Positions 45,359 to 57,879 of a stretch of DNA of 64,000 nt are shown one piece after another. Numbering within the stretch: the stretch's first letter is position 1; each line of letters starts with the position of its first letter. Source of the DNA: Aplidium turbinatum (Eukaryota; Chordata; Ascidiacea; Aplousobranchia; Polyclinidae); the NCBI GenBank assembly GCA_918807975.1, contig OU964918.1, positions 33,526,477 to 33,590,476 of the forward strand. The letters run 5' to 3'. A model generated the notes under the pieces. That model was not told the DNA's origin and did no database searches. It was given only the letters and a program-made list of their open reading frames with translations. A program made the translations under genes and the position numbers.

Positions 45359-46088
45359 ACTAAATGTTACTGCATGTTATTAACCAAGAACTTAAATCGA
45401 GGAATGCACTTGTTTCAATTGCTTCAAGCATCAATGTGTGTGATTGAATTTCTTATTTTATTTCATACTAACAAAAAAAGACTTCCGCATAAAGAGGTTG
45501 TTGATATTTGAATTAGCGTAGAAATTGCCTTTTTAGCCATGCTTCTGATAGGCATTAAATGTGGCATTCTGTTCAGTAGTAAAATTGTTATCAAAATTTT
45601 CTTGCAACAAACTGAGATGGGCAACAATAAGTAAAAGCAATTGCTCTAAAAATGTTAATATTCTTTCATAAAATTGCTAAGGGGATAATTTTGGGCTGAA
45701 TTGTTATCTCACAGTATGGTAGCCGGAGTCTTGTCCATTTACAACCATTCCGAAATTAATCTAAAAGCAATTTTTTTTTATCTCAATCACTCATCGGAGC
45801 ATAATAATGTTTGCAAATTTAATGCACATACAAAACTTACAGGAAAGAAATTATAGGATTTGTCATTTGACACATGATACTTTCTAATCCTAATCAGTAA
45901 TTTAATTTTTTTTATTTCAGTTTTAAAGATTTAACCGAATACTGTTTAAACCTGTAGGCTAGTTGCGTTTCAGATCAAATAATTTTACAAAATCATTGCA
46001 AAATGAATTGATTAAAAATTTTTTTTGATTAATTTTGTTCAACCTCAAATTTTAAATAGTTTTAAATAGATATTGTGTGACTGCCCTT

Positions 46089-46366
46089 TTAAAATAGCAT
46101 ATCTGTGCTTATCTTTGAAAACCATTTGACATTTTTTCCTAATCCACTCTCTTTGAGGTCCACTCTCAGTTGAGGTACCCTAGTTGAAAATCCCGTTCTT
46201 CTGAATACATGAGTTAATGGTTCATTTTTGATAACAGAAGGTTTTGAAAAAACATTTGTTTGTGTGGTGGACCCTTGTGTTCCCTTTCTTACTGATGCAT
46301 ACAGTAGATATTGCACGGTGCAAACCGGTTGAAGAATACTATTGACTTGGCTAGGCTGGGCAGCAT
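46089..46366 (-). CDS. Possible terminal exon of an unidentified gene
   Basis: On the minus strand a strong acceptor (a run of T ending in tag) is followed by about 91 open codons to a TAA. The peptide is Ser/Thr/Lys-rich (for example KGTQGSTTQTNVFSKP) with no recognised domain or membrane segment. No upstream exon or downstream AATAAA was found, and the area is repeat-rich, so this may be a chance reading frame. Confidence 0.25.
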
Positions 46367-47065
46367 CTAAAAAAAAAACAAAAAAACAATTTCAATGAAA
46401 AACCTCAACACTTTCCAAAATCACATCATGAGAAGCATGACTAACGAAAGGTTACTTGTCCATATGAAAATAGAAGACCTGTTGATTATAACAAAGTTAC
46501 GCCCAATTAAAAAAACAATAAAATCATAAGTAGGCCTACTAGAACTGTTCGGCCACACTAAAGGATCAAAATACGGCGTCAGTAAAATCTGCGTAGAAGG
46601 TAAAGCAACGAAAAGAGAAAACGTGGCAGTCAACAACCAATCAAAGGTGGGCATCCGCCACTTTAAAAGTAGCGCGCTATTGCTACCAAAGTACCGCAAC
46701 AATATGCCAAAAGAGCGGCGCTACCACTACTCGCTACTAGTCGATGAAGACAGGTGCGTCTACACGACGACTGTTTTCTTGCTTAAGCTAGCTAAACTTC
46801 TTGTTTGTGATAATCGCACTTTGTGCCGCTTACTTGAATCTAAGCGAGTAAGCGAGTGGCCGAGAAAAAATACGCTCCAAAGCGAAAAACTGAGCGCTTC
46901 AGCGAGTTCTCTTGCTTGGAAATATTTTTGCTGCAAAACCTCAGGTCTGCACTTCGTAGTCTGGCTGCTAGTCAAGCAACTGGAAAGTTTGTAGTTGTTG
47001 TTTTGTATTTGATGCACCCAGTGTTCTCTTGCCACACCTGTTTCTAACTTTATAACTACACTAAG

Positions 47066-47526
47066 GTGTCAGATGCATTTTGGTGCATTTATGCACCATT
47101 TCCTGCTATTAATAATGAAGACGGTGAACCAATACTGGAATCTGAATTGGATGAAGCCATAAATGAATTGAAAAGCCATAAAGCTCCTGGTAAAGATCAA
47201 ATAACAACGGAAATGATAAGAGCTCTGGATTGTGAAGGACTAAAACATATTTATAACGTATGTCGTCCAACATGGAAATTCTACAAACAATTAAATCAAG
47301 AAAATTGAAATATTTTGGCCACATGATTCGCAATAATTCTATTCAAAGACAACTATTAGAAGGAAAAATGAACGGCAAACGAAATAGGGGCAGACCACCA
47401 AGAATTTGGACTAATGATATTGAAGACTGGCCAGGACTTATTTACAAAACTGCAGTAAAAAAATCTCACAACGGAGAAACTTGGCGTCTCATTGCCTCCA
47501 ACCCTCGACGAGAGGAAGGAACTTAA
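47066..47526 (+). mobile_element. LINE fragment with a large internal deletion
   Basis: LDEAINELKSHKAPGKDQIT, then TEMIRALDCEGLKHI (start of an RT domain), runs within a few codons into ILQTIKSRKLKYFGHMIRNN and GKRNRGRPPRIWTNDIEDW (the far C-terminal end), with a frame change at the join near 47265. Most of the polymerase is therefore missing. The stop is at 47524-47526. Confidence 0.8.
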
Positions 47527-48382
47527 TGATGAGGAAGATGTCAGAACACTTCTTTCTGAAGTAAATTGCGTGTTTGCAACCTTATCTTTTTGCAGCATCT
47601 TTTACACAAGTTGAGTTCAGTTGCTTTTATTTCTGACCATGACCATCACAACAAAAATAACACACGTTAACATTTGAAAGCCATTATTGAATCATTGAAT
47701 GACTGCAACAACTCAAAGTGCCAGCTCACTCCGACTAGTTATTAAATAGTTGGTTTACTTAACTTGCTTTGGCGCAAATTTTTTGAAACGTGACGTCATT
47801 GCGGTTGAAATACTCACGTGACCGCGATTCAAGTAAGCAAAATCTTTCTTCGAGATTGTGAGTGTAGAGAAGACGAAACGAGCTTAAAAACTAGCTTAGG
47901 CAAGAATTTCTAAGCAAGAACACTTTCTCGTGTAGACGCGCTAACGCTCTAGCGTCTAGCTACTCAGATCAAAAGTAGCACATAGCCTAACTTTTGTGTT
48001 GATCTGAAACTGGAATGCTCTATCCAAGTACGTTATAAAGTCAAAATGACCTCGAAAACAAATGATATCATGTTTCAATACCACATTCGCTTACACTGCC
48101 ATTTTAACATTGTTCTGGAAACATGTTGTAGAGGAAATTTTATTCTTATGCACCATTTTACGCCAGGGTTTCAAAGTAGGCTAAGTCAAAAATTTCAAAA
48201 ATGATTCATTTTTTCACCTTATTAGTAAGTAACTGGAAGCGGAAGTTGATTAAAACGAATGTAGCGCCTATCTGTTACAGACACATTGTGAAATAAGTAG
48301 TGTCGGTACTGCATTTGTTACTCTAACAAAATTGTAGCATCACTCTCACTATCGCTACCAAAACTAGTGCGTTGCTGCACAC

Positions 48383-49110
48383 CATAGCCGTACGAGACCA
48401 ACCATTTTTGGGGGGCAGAACGTAAATTTGCCCAAATCTGCACGCTTTTTAGAAATTGCCCAAATATAATGTATGCGGTGCATTATAACGGTGAAAAACT
48501 AACAGTTTTATACATAGACTATGATCAGATAATTTCATATTTTTTTGTTGCCCAAATCTAAGCGATACAGTTATGTAAATGGGAAAAATTAATGAATTTG
48601 TGCATTTTGGAGAAACTGCCTCACGCTAGTTTGGGGCAGTTGCATAAACAGACTAATCAGTTTCATCAGATAATTTCATTTTTCCGCTGCCCAAATCAAC
48701 ATGATGCATTCGTGAAAATTAATAAAATTAGTTATATAGCAAATTTTGCGTTTTGATTTGGGCAGTTTCACAAAAGTATTAGAGACATACTTCGGTGGCT
48801 GCCCAAATTGGCATGATGCAGTTGGTTAAATGCACTTTGTACTACAGTTTGATCACCATGCAATACAATACATCAGTACGTGTGTGCCAAATGAAAATTT
48901 TGCGCACATTTCTTGTGCAAATAAGAGGCTGTACTTAGTTTGATAGGTAAAAGATATTAATTTATAGTTTTTCTTAATTCATGCAATTTTGTAGCTTTTC
49001 ATATAACAATTTTTGCCCTAATAAATGCAAAATTTTGCCCGAATACGCGACGTTTTGAAACAACAGGGGGGGGAAGCTGCCCCCCTGCTCCCCTGGCTCG
49101 TGTGGCTATG
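48383..49110. mobile_element. hAT-type element (728 bp)
   Basis: Ends CATAGCCGTACGAG / CTCGTGTGGCTATG with a perfect duplication ctgcacac (48375-48382 and 49111-49118). The interior repeats TTGCCCAAAT(C/A) many times and is noncoding. Confidence 0.9.
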
Positions 49111-49307
49111 CTGCACACCTTTGCATCTAGGCATAGACCGAAGTCACCGAACTCAATTTGGCGACACTGGGCGAGCTAGTTCAAAACTGTGACTCTTACA
49201 GTTTCAATAAACTTTGGGTAAAAGTTTAAAAGAAATATATATTCCAGAGGTCTTGGAATATCCTGTTGTGTTCGAAAATCATGGCTAAAGTTGAAATTGA
49301 AATTAAC

Positions 49308-50136
49308 CACGGCCGGATTTAGCCTAAGTGCTGCCCTAGGCAGATAAGCAAAGTGCCACCCCCAAAAAAAATTTTCGATGGTGCGCTACGATTTATATTT
49401 TCAACTCCTTACAAAAAAGTTATTTGCACTGTTTATTTGAATACATCAATGAATGTCATTGTATAATGAACTAATTGTTTAAAATCGCTTCCGGCGGGCT
49501 TTTTCTCTTACAAACGAATTAATAATTTCTTCAAAGTCTGTAGAAATAAGTAAAGATGAGTTAATGCTCAAAAATGTGAGATCATTCATATGATCATGCT
49601 TCAACGTAGACCGCCGTGCATTTTTGATCAGCTTCAAAATAGAGAATGGTCGCTCTGCACTGCAATTGGTTTACAATACTTTAAGCATCAAGGCAAGTAC
49701 ACAAAATAGCCTGCAACTTTTCCATTAACCTAACATTGACTAAAAACATTTTTTCTAGGCTCCTTTAATTTAACTAACAGTGAAACAAACCAAACAAAGA
49801 TTAATAATTGCACAGACAAAGCGTAGTCCTCCATACTAAGCGAGACAGATAACTAAAAGAAGCGCTAAGCAGCACATATTGTTAAAAACCAATCAAGCAT
49901 GAAGTAGGCTACTCTAGGGGCGATGACTTGCCATACATGACTTGCCGCACTGTTTATAAATGTGTGTGATGTGATAACATATTTATTAATTGCTATATAT
50001 CTGAGTATATCATTCTGTTGTGAATTATTATATTCACGTACTATTATCAATGTAATATATTCGTATATTTTGCCGCCCCCAATAATTTTCCGCCCTAGGC
50101 AACTGCCTACTTTGCCTACTGATAAATCTGGCCCTG
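49308..50136. mobile_element. hAT-type element (829 bp)
   Basis: Ends CACGGCCGGATTTAG / TAAATCTGGCCCTG, perfect duplication aaattaac (49300-49307 and 50137-50144). Same end family as 39452-39719. No transposase was recognised; short reading frames inside are not conserved-looking. Confidence 0.92.
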
Positions 50137-50144
50137 AAATTAAC

Positions 50145-52559
50145 ACTTCCCCTATGTTAAACATAGCCTACTACAATTTGACCTACTTACGTTAATTAAA
50201 ACTTTTTACCAATTTAGGCATTCTACTGTTAAATCAGATTTTTGTGTAGGCCCAGTCTACATACAGCAAAAGTGTATTCTTTGGTTTATTTGCGAAACTC
50301 AAGATCTTTTACAAGTCCCAACGCCTACAAAACTTCTCGTCACGAAGTTCGTGGGCCGGGGTTTGCATTTGGCACATTGTTGCTTTAGAGTGCTATTAAA
50401 CCAAACAAGAGGAATTTCAGTAATAAGCATATTTTTATTTTTTGTTCTAGTGAAATCATAGTTCAATTCAATGCCTTCAAGTTTAAGACAGTGAATTACT
50501 TAGTTTTTAACTCTTGGCTACTAGGCTATTACTTATTTCCTGAATTTTGAAACAACATTAGCAACCAGTGCGCGCTGTGTTGAGTCATCGCACCTCACCG
50601 TAGGTTTGCAATCCCACAGCCATTGTTGTTGATTGCACGGTACCATGAGAGTCATAAAACTACGTAACCAGCATCCTAAAAACCATGAAACTTTCTACTT
50701 GCAAGCGTAAGCTGTGTAGTTACCAGCTGAGTTACTGATATACAAAAAGCTTTGTAAGAAATTAACTGTGACAGTAGATATGTGGTGTAGCCTGGCAAGA
50801 CATCGATAAGCAGAGTTTTAAGCTTTTTTGATCATCAAGAATGCCGGAGTGAAGGCATACCTAAAATAAAATGTCAATTTTGTTTACTAATCTGATGCTT
50901 GCCATGCCACTGTAGCCTATATAGCAGACACAAAGCAGAGATATAGTAGACTACTGTAACAGATTATGTTAAACGTTGTAAACATGAAAAAATAAAAATA
51001 GTTGTGTTTAATCCGATCTTAAATAACTAACAAAAGCAGTGATATAATTCACCAAAATCTGCATTCCATCACTAAAAGAAAAATTGCTTTTCAACGGCAA
51101 CCTATGTGAGATGCACGTGCCATGTATCAGTTCAAACCTTTAGAAAAAAATTTGAACCGAAAGAGGAAATAGAAGAAGACGCTGTGGATGACGCAAACTG
51201 ATGTCATAAAACATGAAAAACAAAAGCTTCAAAAAATCGACAACGAGGACGTCAGTGAGTCTATTCCATGCTTTCCAAAAGTGTGCATTATGTGCGTCAG
51301 AAAACACCAGATCAAACAATCACAGCGTGATGAAGTTGTATATTTAAACGTAATCCAAACTAGATTTGCATCAGATTTATAACGTGCTCTGTATATTTAC
51401 AGTTTTCTGTCGATGCAACATGATGATCCCATAGTTGGAATAGTTATTTTTTTACCAGAAAAGAAGTGAAGCCACTTCTTTGCATTCGTATTAGCTGAAA
51501 GCAAAGAGGTCAAACAGTTTGGCAGCGGACTATCTAAAAAACTTGATTACGAGCAAAAGCTGTTTAGCAGAACATGTCACGTTCAAAGCATCAACTAGTT
51601 TAATTATTGAGCAAAGTTGACAATTTTTTTTTACACAAGAAGTCCAGACAAGAAGAAAAATGATGCGAGAACAAATTCTGTCCGTCAGTGTGGTTAAGTT
51701 TAAAAAAGTAGGGTTTAAAAAGAAAATATTTACTAAAACTTTATTAATACATGAAGTTTTCTGTGATTTTTAAACGATTAAAAAAGTCTGAGACAAGAAA
51801 TGCATTGCATAGTGTTATCACCGCATATGCGCATGCATATTGCATAGTGTTGTTATACATCTGTTTTAATCTGCTCCAGAACTTCAGTTAAAAATGCTCA
51901 AGCTGAGTGGTATTTGTCTATGAGTTGGCAGTTCGAGTTGAGTTTGCCAGTAGAGTCTGTGTGTAGTGCATGACGGAAAAAAAGTGAAAGGAAACAGCCT
52001 AAACAGCTAGAAAGCTGACGCAAAAGTTTTTTTTTATCATGAAATTGAGCTCAAGAAGATACTCCTTGCATAAAACTTTACTCAGACGTATTGTAAGCAG
52101 AAATATGAAAGTTGTGTACAATAGTGGATGAGAGTAGTTTAGACATGGCAATAAGAATGTAACAATAGAACCAGCCTAGAAATCTCTATCCGACACGACC
52201 CTCCCATTTTTGGTCGCATATCCAAATGACCCTGAGTGATTCTGGATTAAGAAATTACAAGCCAAAACATTATGATTTGTTTATAATAACATAAATTTGC
52301 TAGAAGTACTGCAATCTCCTCCTGCATCCACAATAGTTGAATCAAAAGAATCCTCATGTTTGCTATTCTTTCCGATGCCATCCGCATCCATCATGTTGAA
52401 ATCATACTCAGAATAGCGATCGATGATACCTTGGAGTCCTCATTAACCTCAGCCGTACTACAGTGGAAAACACCTATGTCAATTTCTTTACAAGAGACCT
52501 TAAAACTTAGAGAATGCTATATTTTGTATTTTTCTGTGTCTTATGTTACAAGCGTTCTT
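50145..52559. other. No gene or repeat recognised
   Basis: AT-rich. Short Lys-rich open stretches near 51130-51390 lack splice sites and conserved motifs. Confidence 0.45.
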
Positions 52560-52567
52560 GCTTACGG

Positions 52568-53215
52568 CAGGCGCGGATCTAGGACTTTTTTTTGGGAGGG
52601 GCCAGAAAAATTGAAAATAAATTAAAAAATAAGAAAAAGATAAAACAGATATAAACGATCAGTGGCGCAGCCAGGAATTTGGGGGTTTTCGACGACCGGC
52701 GGAAAGGCGACACCCAGCGGAAAGGCGACACCCAGCGGCGGGGGATCTTGGGGGCCTCCCCCAGAAAATTTTGAAAAATTACTTTGAATTTGGTGCATTC
52801 TGAGAGCATTTTCAACAAAAATATGGGTATAAATATTCCTGTAAATTGGTGCTGTCCGGTGGCATAGCAAAAGGATAAGATCGTGTTTTCTTCGGCATTT
52901 TTTCGGTAATAAAGCTAAGTCTCTATGTTTTCTTGTTGCTAATTCCTGGCTGAGATGTTTGAATGTTTGGTATTGGCAAAACTCGCTCTCTTAATGCAGT
53001 TTCGCTTAAAACTAGGCAAACTTTGTTTTAGAGACATGGAGACTGAAAGCATCATTCTCAATATCGTGACGTCACACGCATGCCAAAGGGGAGGTTGTAA
53101 GTCCGCTGTGGGACTAATATCAGCTGTTTAAAAGCATATCAAACCATTCAACAATTTCTCACAAAATTTCGGGGGGGCCCGGGCCCCTTGGGCCCCCCCC
53201 ATAAATCCGCGCCTG
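52568..53215. mobile_element. hAT-type element (648 bp), possibly composite
   Basis: Ends CAGGCGCGGATCTAG / TAAATCCGCGCCTG, perfect duplication gcttacgg (52560-52567 and 53216-53223). A second start-like sequence, CAGTGGCGCAGCCAGG near 52661, suggests another element nested or captured inside. Confidence 0.92.
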
Positions 53216-53732
53216 GCTTACGGTATCACGGCAGAAGGACATTGTACAGTTCACATTACTGTATTGCTTGAGGTGAGAAAGCTTTGCTGATATGGTGGTA
53301 GAAAAAATGTAGGCTATTGTGTTAGCAATTAGGTACTTTGACGGCACATTCCTCTATTTTACTGGCTGCATCACTGTATCGTAATACTGAAGCGTCCGTT
53401 TTCAAGCATTAGGTGTACTGTAGGTGACCAAAAGGTTTCTATTGCTGTTCATGACTAATCAGATAGAATTATTCAACAATGAGCGTACTTAAGCGTTTCT
53501 CTATGTTTGTAAATTCTATGTTATTGTGGTGTAAGCTTATTTTGTACTACTGTATCACAGAATTTGATTGGCAAATAAAGTGTCTCTCTTTGCGGTGTCG
53601 CTGTTACCTCGATCCTGAAATTATGTTTATAGTTACGCTTGCAGAATCAGCGGAACTTTGTTTACTTGCAATTGTCTTGGAAATTTGATAACTTGGAAGT
53701 TATTTATTAAAAATGACATCTTTAGATCTTAG

Positions 53733-53766
53733 ACCTAAATCCGACCTAGACCTAAACCTAAATCTA
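53733..53766. repeat. Degenerate CCTAAA-type short repeat
   Basis: Units around (GA)CCTAAA occur five times in about 34 bp. Telomere-like in appearance, but short and imperfect. Confidence 0.45.
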
Positions 53767-53804
53767 CCACAAGAAAAAACAGCTAATAATTGCGCAAATT
53801 GTAA

Positions 53805-53996
53805 TCAATCGCCATCTCTGTTTGCAGCAGATTCCACATCAATATTGGTTAACTGTTTCCATGAGCCACGGTTTTTAGCCAGCTCGCCCAGTGTCGTCAA
53901 ATTCAGTTCGGTCCATGCCTGGATGTTGTCATGCCATCGCCTTGGTGGGCTGCCTCTTTTTCTCTTTCCATTAACTTTACAAAACTTACAAAACAA
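53805..53996 (-). mobile_element. LINE C-terminal fragment
   Basis: Minus strand: KVNGKRKRGSPPRRWHDNIQ, AWTELNLTTLGELAKNRGSW, the C-terminal end typical of RTE-type ORF2 proteins. No other part of the element was found next to it. Confidence 0.7.
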
Positions 53997-54979
53997 TCGC
54001 CATTTGTAATATTTTATAGGTATATTTCATGTTGTTTTGATATTGAATTTTTCATCTTCACAAACAAGTCCCACGCAAACCACACATAACCCGTCATGAT
54101 CTTCTTTTGTTTTTGGTCTCAACAAGCATAACGGAGACTGAAGTTACTTCATGACATCTAAAGGTACTTTAGGTCTAACTGTTATTTCTGGCCGCACATA
54201 AATAGTATCTTTTCAGTGGGAACATCTGTAGATAATGTTAACATGTACAATTTTCTGTTACTGCCCAGCCAGAAAAACACGTAGGCCTAATGATCACGTG
54301 GTTACAAAAATTACCAAAGGATTCTTCGACGTTGATTCAAATTAATTTTTGATTCAAGGAAACTGGCTGCAGCGTTGAGACTCAAATTATGTAAAAGTAA
54401 CATTTCAATGACGGCTTTGTTTGCAGGTCAAAATTACGTGCCACGTTTATTTTAGGGCTCTTAATTAGTAGCCTATATAGCCTACGTGTATGATATTTTA
54501 ACCATGTCCTGTATCCGTCATATCATAGACTTGTCATCACATTGCAAAAGCATTAAAACAGCAAAATGTATGGTAGTAACGTTTGTTTGTACGATATTGC
54601 CAATCTCGACGTACCCATGCGGTACCAAACCACAATTAGGCTATTCCACATTTATGCTGTAGGCTACGGTAGTTACTTGGTATGAACGTAAGCCTATACT
54701 CTATTTGGTAGACATGTCACTTGTTGCTGTTGTAAAACTATACGTTGTAAAACGATGGTTAACAGATGTAAATACATGGTACGAAAAAGAATCATTGGAA
54801 ACCTAATTCGCAAAGCAGTAGGCTACTGCAAATTTATTTAGTAGGTTAGCTATACTACTGTGTCTATATGCGTAAATATAGTAGACGGATTAACGACTGC
54901 TTTTTCAGCCTTCTACTGTACCCTTGCAAAGAATTCTACTCTGTGTTCACTAATCGAGATTTCATCAAATCAGTAGGCT

Positions 54980-55061
54980 ATGGGAAAGACGATACACTTT
55001 GTTTTCATTTTCCTTTGCCTCGCCTCATGCTGTTGGTGCCAAAATGGACATGATATGAAAA
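54980..55061 (+). CDS. Candidate first exon (signal peptide) of a third gene
   Basis: The ATG at 54980 opens MGKTIHFVFIFLCLAS, a clear signal-peptide shape, followed by CCWCQNGHDMK and a phase-1 gtaaga donor at 55062. An acceptor (tgctttttcag, AG at 54907-54908) sits about 70 nt before the ATG with no ATG in between, the same arrangement as the first exons of the two receptors. I could not identify following exons before the window ends, so membership in the receptor family is only inferred from the layout. Confidence 0.45.
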
Positions 55062-56795
55062 GTAAGAATTTGTAACTTGGTTTTAGCTTTTTTCTTCAAA
55101 TAAAAATAATAACAATAATAGCAACTTATTTTGAAACAATTGGCTAAAAGGAGCAACTCTCAGCTTTAGGAGCACTCATGTCGCGTCAAAATCTCTCCTC
55201 AAATTTTTGAGGTGGAATTTTGTAGGGACAGTTGAAAATCTTTCCTTCAACGATCCGGCGGACCGTTCCCTTTGTGTCCCACGAGAAGGCGGCTCGCAAC
55301 CACGACCCTACGATATCGGGCTCTGTTCTCGCGCAAAACCCCGACACCAGACCTAGGAGAAAGACACAAAATTGACACGTTCACCAACCTTTCCAAAGTG
55401 TTCAAACCGCAAGCAGTGAGCTACGCGCAGTGCAACAGCAAGGTGTCTTTAGCAAAGTACAAAATCGGCGTAAACCAAGAGCATCAATAATATAGACCAC
55501 ATACCAAATAAATACAGTTACTATTCACTAAAAACTTTTATGTGATATTGTCTTGTATCACGAGGCTCGACCGCAAAGCAATCCGTCTGTTGTCAAATAA
55601 AGATATAAATGGTTTATTACAATAAAGCAAAATTACGATATCACTTGACGTTTTTTATCAACAATATCTGCAATTCCATCTCAGACAGCAAATTAGTCTT
55701 GCAGTATGCAGACGCTGAATCAATGTAAAAAAAGACTGATGTGCTGTCTGGGATGTGATTAAATAGAAAGGAAGATACGAGAAGGTTTTCTGAAATAACA
55801 GAAAAAAGTAGAAATCAAGGATTTACCTAACACACAATTACAGGCAACAATGGTTAATGCCAGGCAACAATGATTAATGTGAGCTTTTACACGCCACATA
55901 CATCGTGGATATGCGTTAATCTTAGCGCTGCGAATCAACAATAAATTCACGAAACAATAATTCAAACGTTTCACCAATTTTTGCCAATAAAGCCGATAGA
56001 ATTTTGACAAGAGCGTAGTAATGTCTGATATTCTTTATACAGTACAGTGTTGTACAGCACTGTATTCAGTAGCCTACATTCATTAATTTTGCCTTTGTTG
56101 CCTGGAGTGTAATGCTAGGCATTGTAAGGAAATTCAAGGAAAGACCTTCTGAAAGTTTATTTCACATGATCAGCGCTTTGTCTACTGTCCTTTTGATAGA
56201 GCTTTCCCACAACAGCCACCTCGCGTCGACAAACATCCATTACAACAACTTGCTGTTGAGAAGCATCTTAAACAGCAGTTGTCAGCCTGAAGTTTTCAAT
56301 TGGTTGTGGCAGCAAAGGCATACCAAAGGCAGCTGATTATACTGAAATCAGCAGATAAAATAAACAAGTAGATGGAAATGGATTGAGCAGAAAATCTCAG
56401 AATGAAAGCTTGAATCAAAAATGCAAAGTAAATTTTTGCAGATATAAGCCAAAGACGTTTTATCAGTTAAATCATTTATCATAACAAAACAAGCTAAAAG
56501 CGACTTTACATTTTGAAAAGTAGTTTTTGGAGATAGGTGTTTTGTTAAATTTTGGCGTCTCAACTACAACCAGCTTCCTGCAAGCTGTTTACATTAATAT
56601 CACGTTTTTGCGCGTGCGCGTAGTCATGCGCACAAATCAAAATGATCACTTTTTTGTGTTTTACGATGGAACCAAGACCAGAAAAATACTTACGGCAGTC
56701 TTGCAACATATTTAATGTGTTTTAGCACAGTAGCAAATAATATTTGTACTTTAAATTCCACAAACAAAACGTGACGTCCATAGAATATTAGGCAA

Positions 56796-57368
56796 TTGAA
56801 CGCGAAAAGTAATATTCAATGTAGGGGGCGGTCCAAAATTTCAAAAATAAATGCAGAGGTCTTAGAATGTTCTGCTGTCACGGAGCGACACAATTCAGTA
56901 TTGTGGGAGATCGTGAAGCATGTCCCTGCCGAATGGCAACCCTTGCTTACCATAGATAGTACGGTTCCACAACACGTGGAAGCGGGCGGTGCTGATCTGC
57001 GCCCTGACATTGTCCTGCAACGCCCTGACGGTGTCACGGTTGTATGTGACGTCACTTGCCCGTTCGACTACGGCGCGGATTCCCTTCGAAAAGCCGCCGA
57101 CAGGAAACACGACAAGTACGGCGAGTTATGTGTAAACATATTGGAAGACAGGAAGCGCCCTTGCAGGGACGTCCTGTCACTTCCGTTCGTCGTAGGCTCC
57201 CTCGGGAGCTATGCTCCGTTGAGCTCTCGGGCTTTGGCGGCCTTGGGTGTTCCTGCTCGTGGGGTAGCAGAGGTGGCTAGAAAAGTGGCCTCCCTCTCAA
57301 TCGAAGGTTCCCTCCGTGTCTGGAAAGCTTGGAACGCCGGGCTCACTCGTGGAGGGGCTACGTCATAG
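56796..57368 (+). mobile_element. R2-like LINE: restriction-like endonuclease end
   Basis: About 190 open codons (56796-57368) that read as a C-terminal fragment. RPDIVLQRPDGVTVVCDVTC followed by PFDY fits the K/R-P-D...D block of the restriction-like endonuclease carried at the C-terminus of R2/NeSL-type retrotransposons, and the downstream Lys-rich helix (RKAADRKHDKY) fits as well. GC content is clearly higher than in the surroundings. The reverse transcriptase upstream is missing. Possible 3' UTR follows to about 57600. Confidence 0.6.
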
Positions 57369-57879
57369 AAAAGACGATTCCAGCGATCAGAAGCTCAATT
57401 TCCCAACAACAGAAACTCTGCAGTAAGCATCCGAGCGCGCAAGACAGCAAACCTCAAAACCCGCCAGTAATTGTGTGACGTCATAGTATGTTAAATCCAT
57501 TGTTTCATTATCAATTTATCTGTAAACAATTGTCGTTTCATCAGCATGCTGCAGCTCAATGGAGAATACAATCATCATCAATAAAATAAAATAGCAATAT
57601 ATGAATTAAGTATATATTGCATATCGTGAATGGACTCATATCATCTATCAATGACGTAATATCATTAACAACACTGGATCTGTATTTTCATATTTTCAAT
57701 ATTTTAGAATATCACACACTACCTTCTCCGGATATGCTGCTCTTTCCGCTCGGATCAACCTCGCGTTGCTTTTAACACATCGATAAACATGATTTCCCGA
57801 TCAACTTGATGCAACCTCCAAAGTTTCATCCCACTATTCTATATTTTTCCTGGTAATGTAGCCTAGTCATATCTACGCT

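Noticed and set aside
52260-52520. Minus-strand peptide containing DADGIGKNSKHEDS near a splice-like site
   Set aside because: Looked briefly like an EF-hand loop, but the frame is too short and no supporting acceptor or further loop exists.
53733-53766. Interstitial telomere remnant
   Set aside because: Only about five imperfect CCTAAA-like units; too short to tell from chance.
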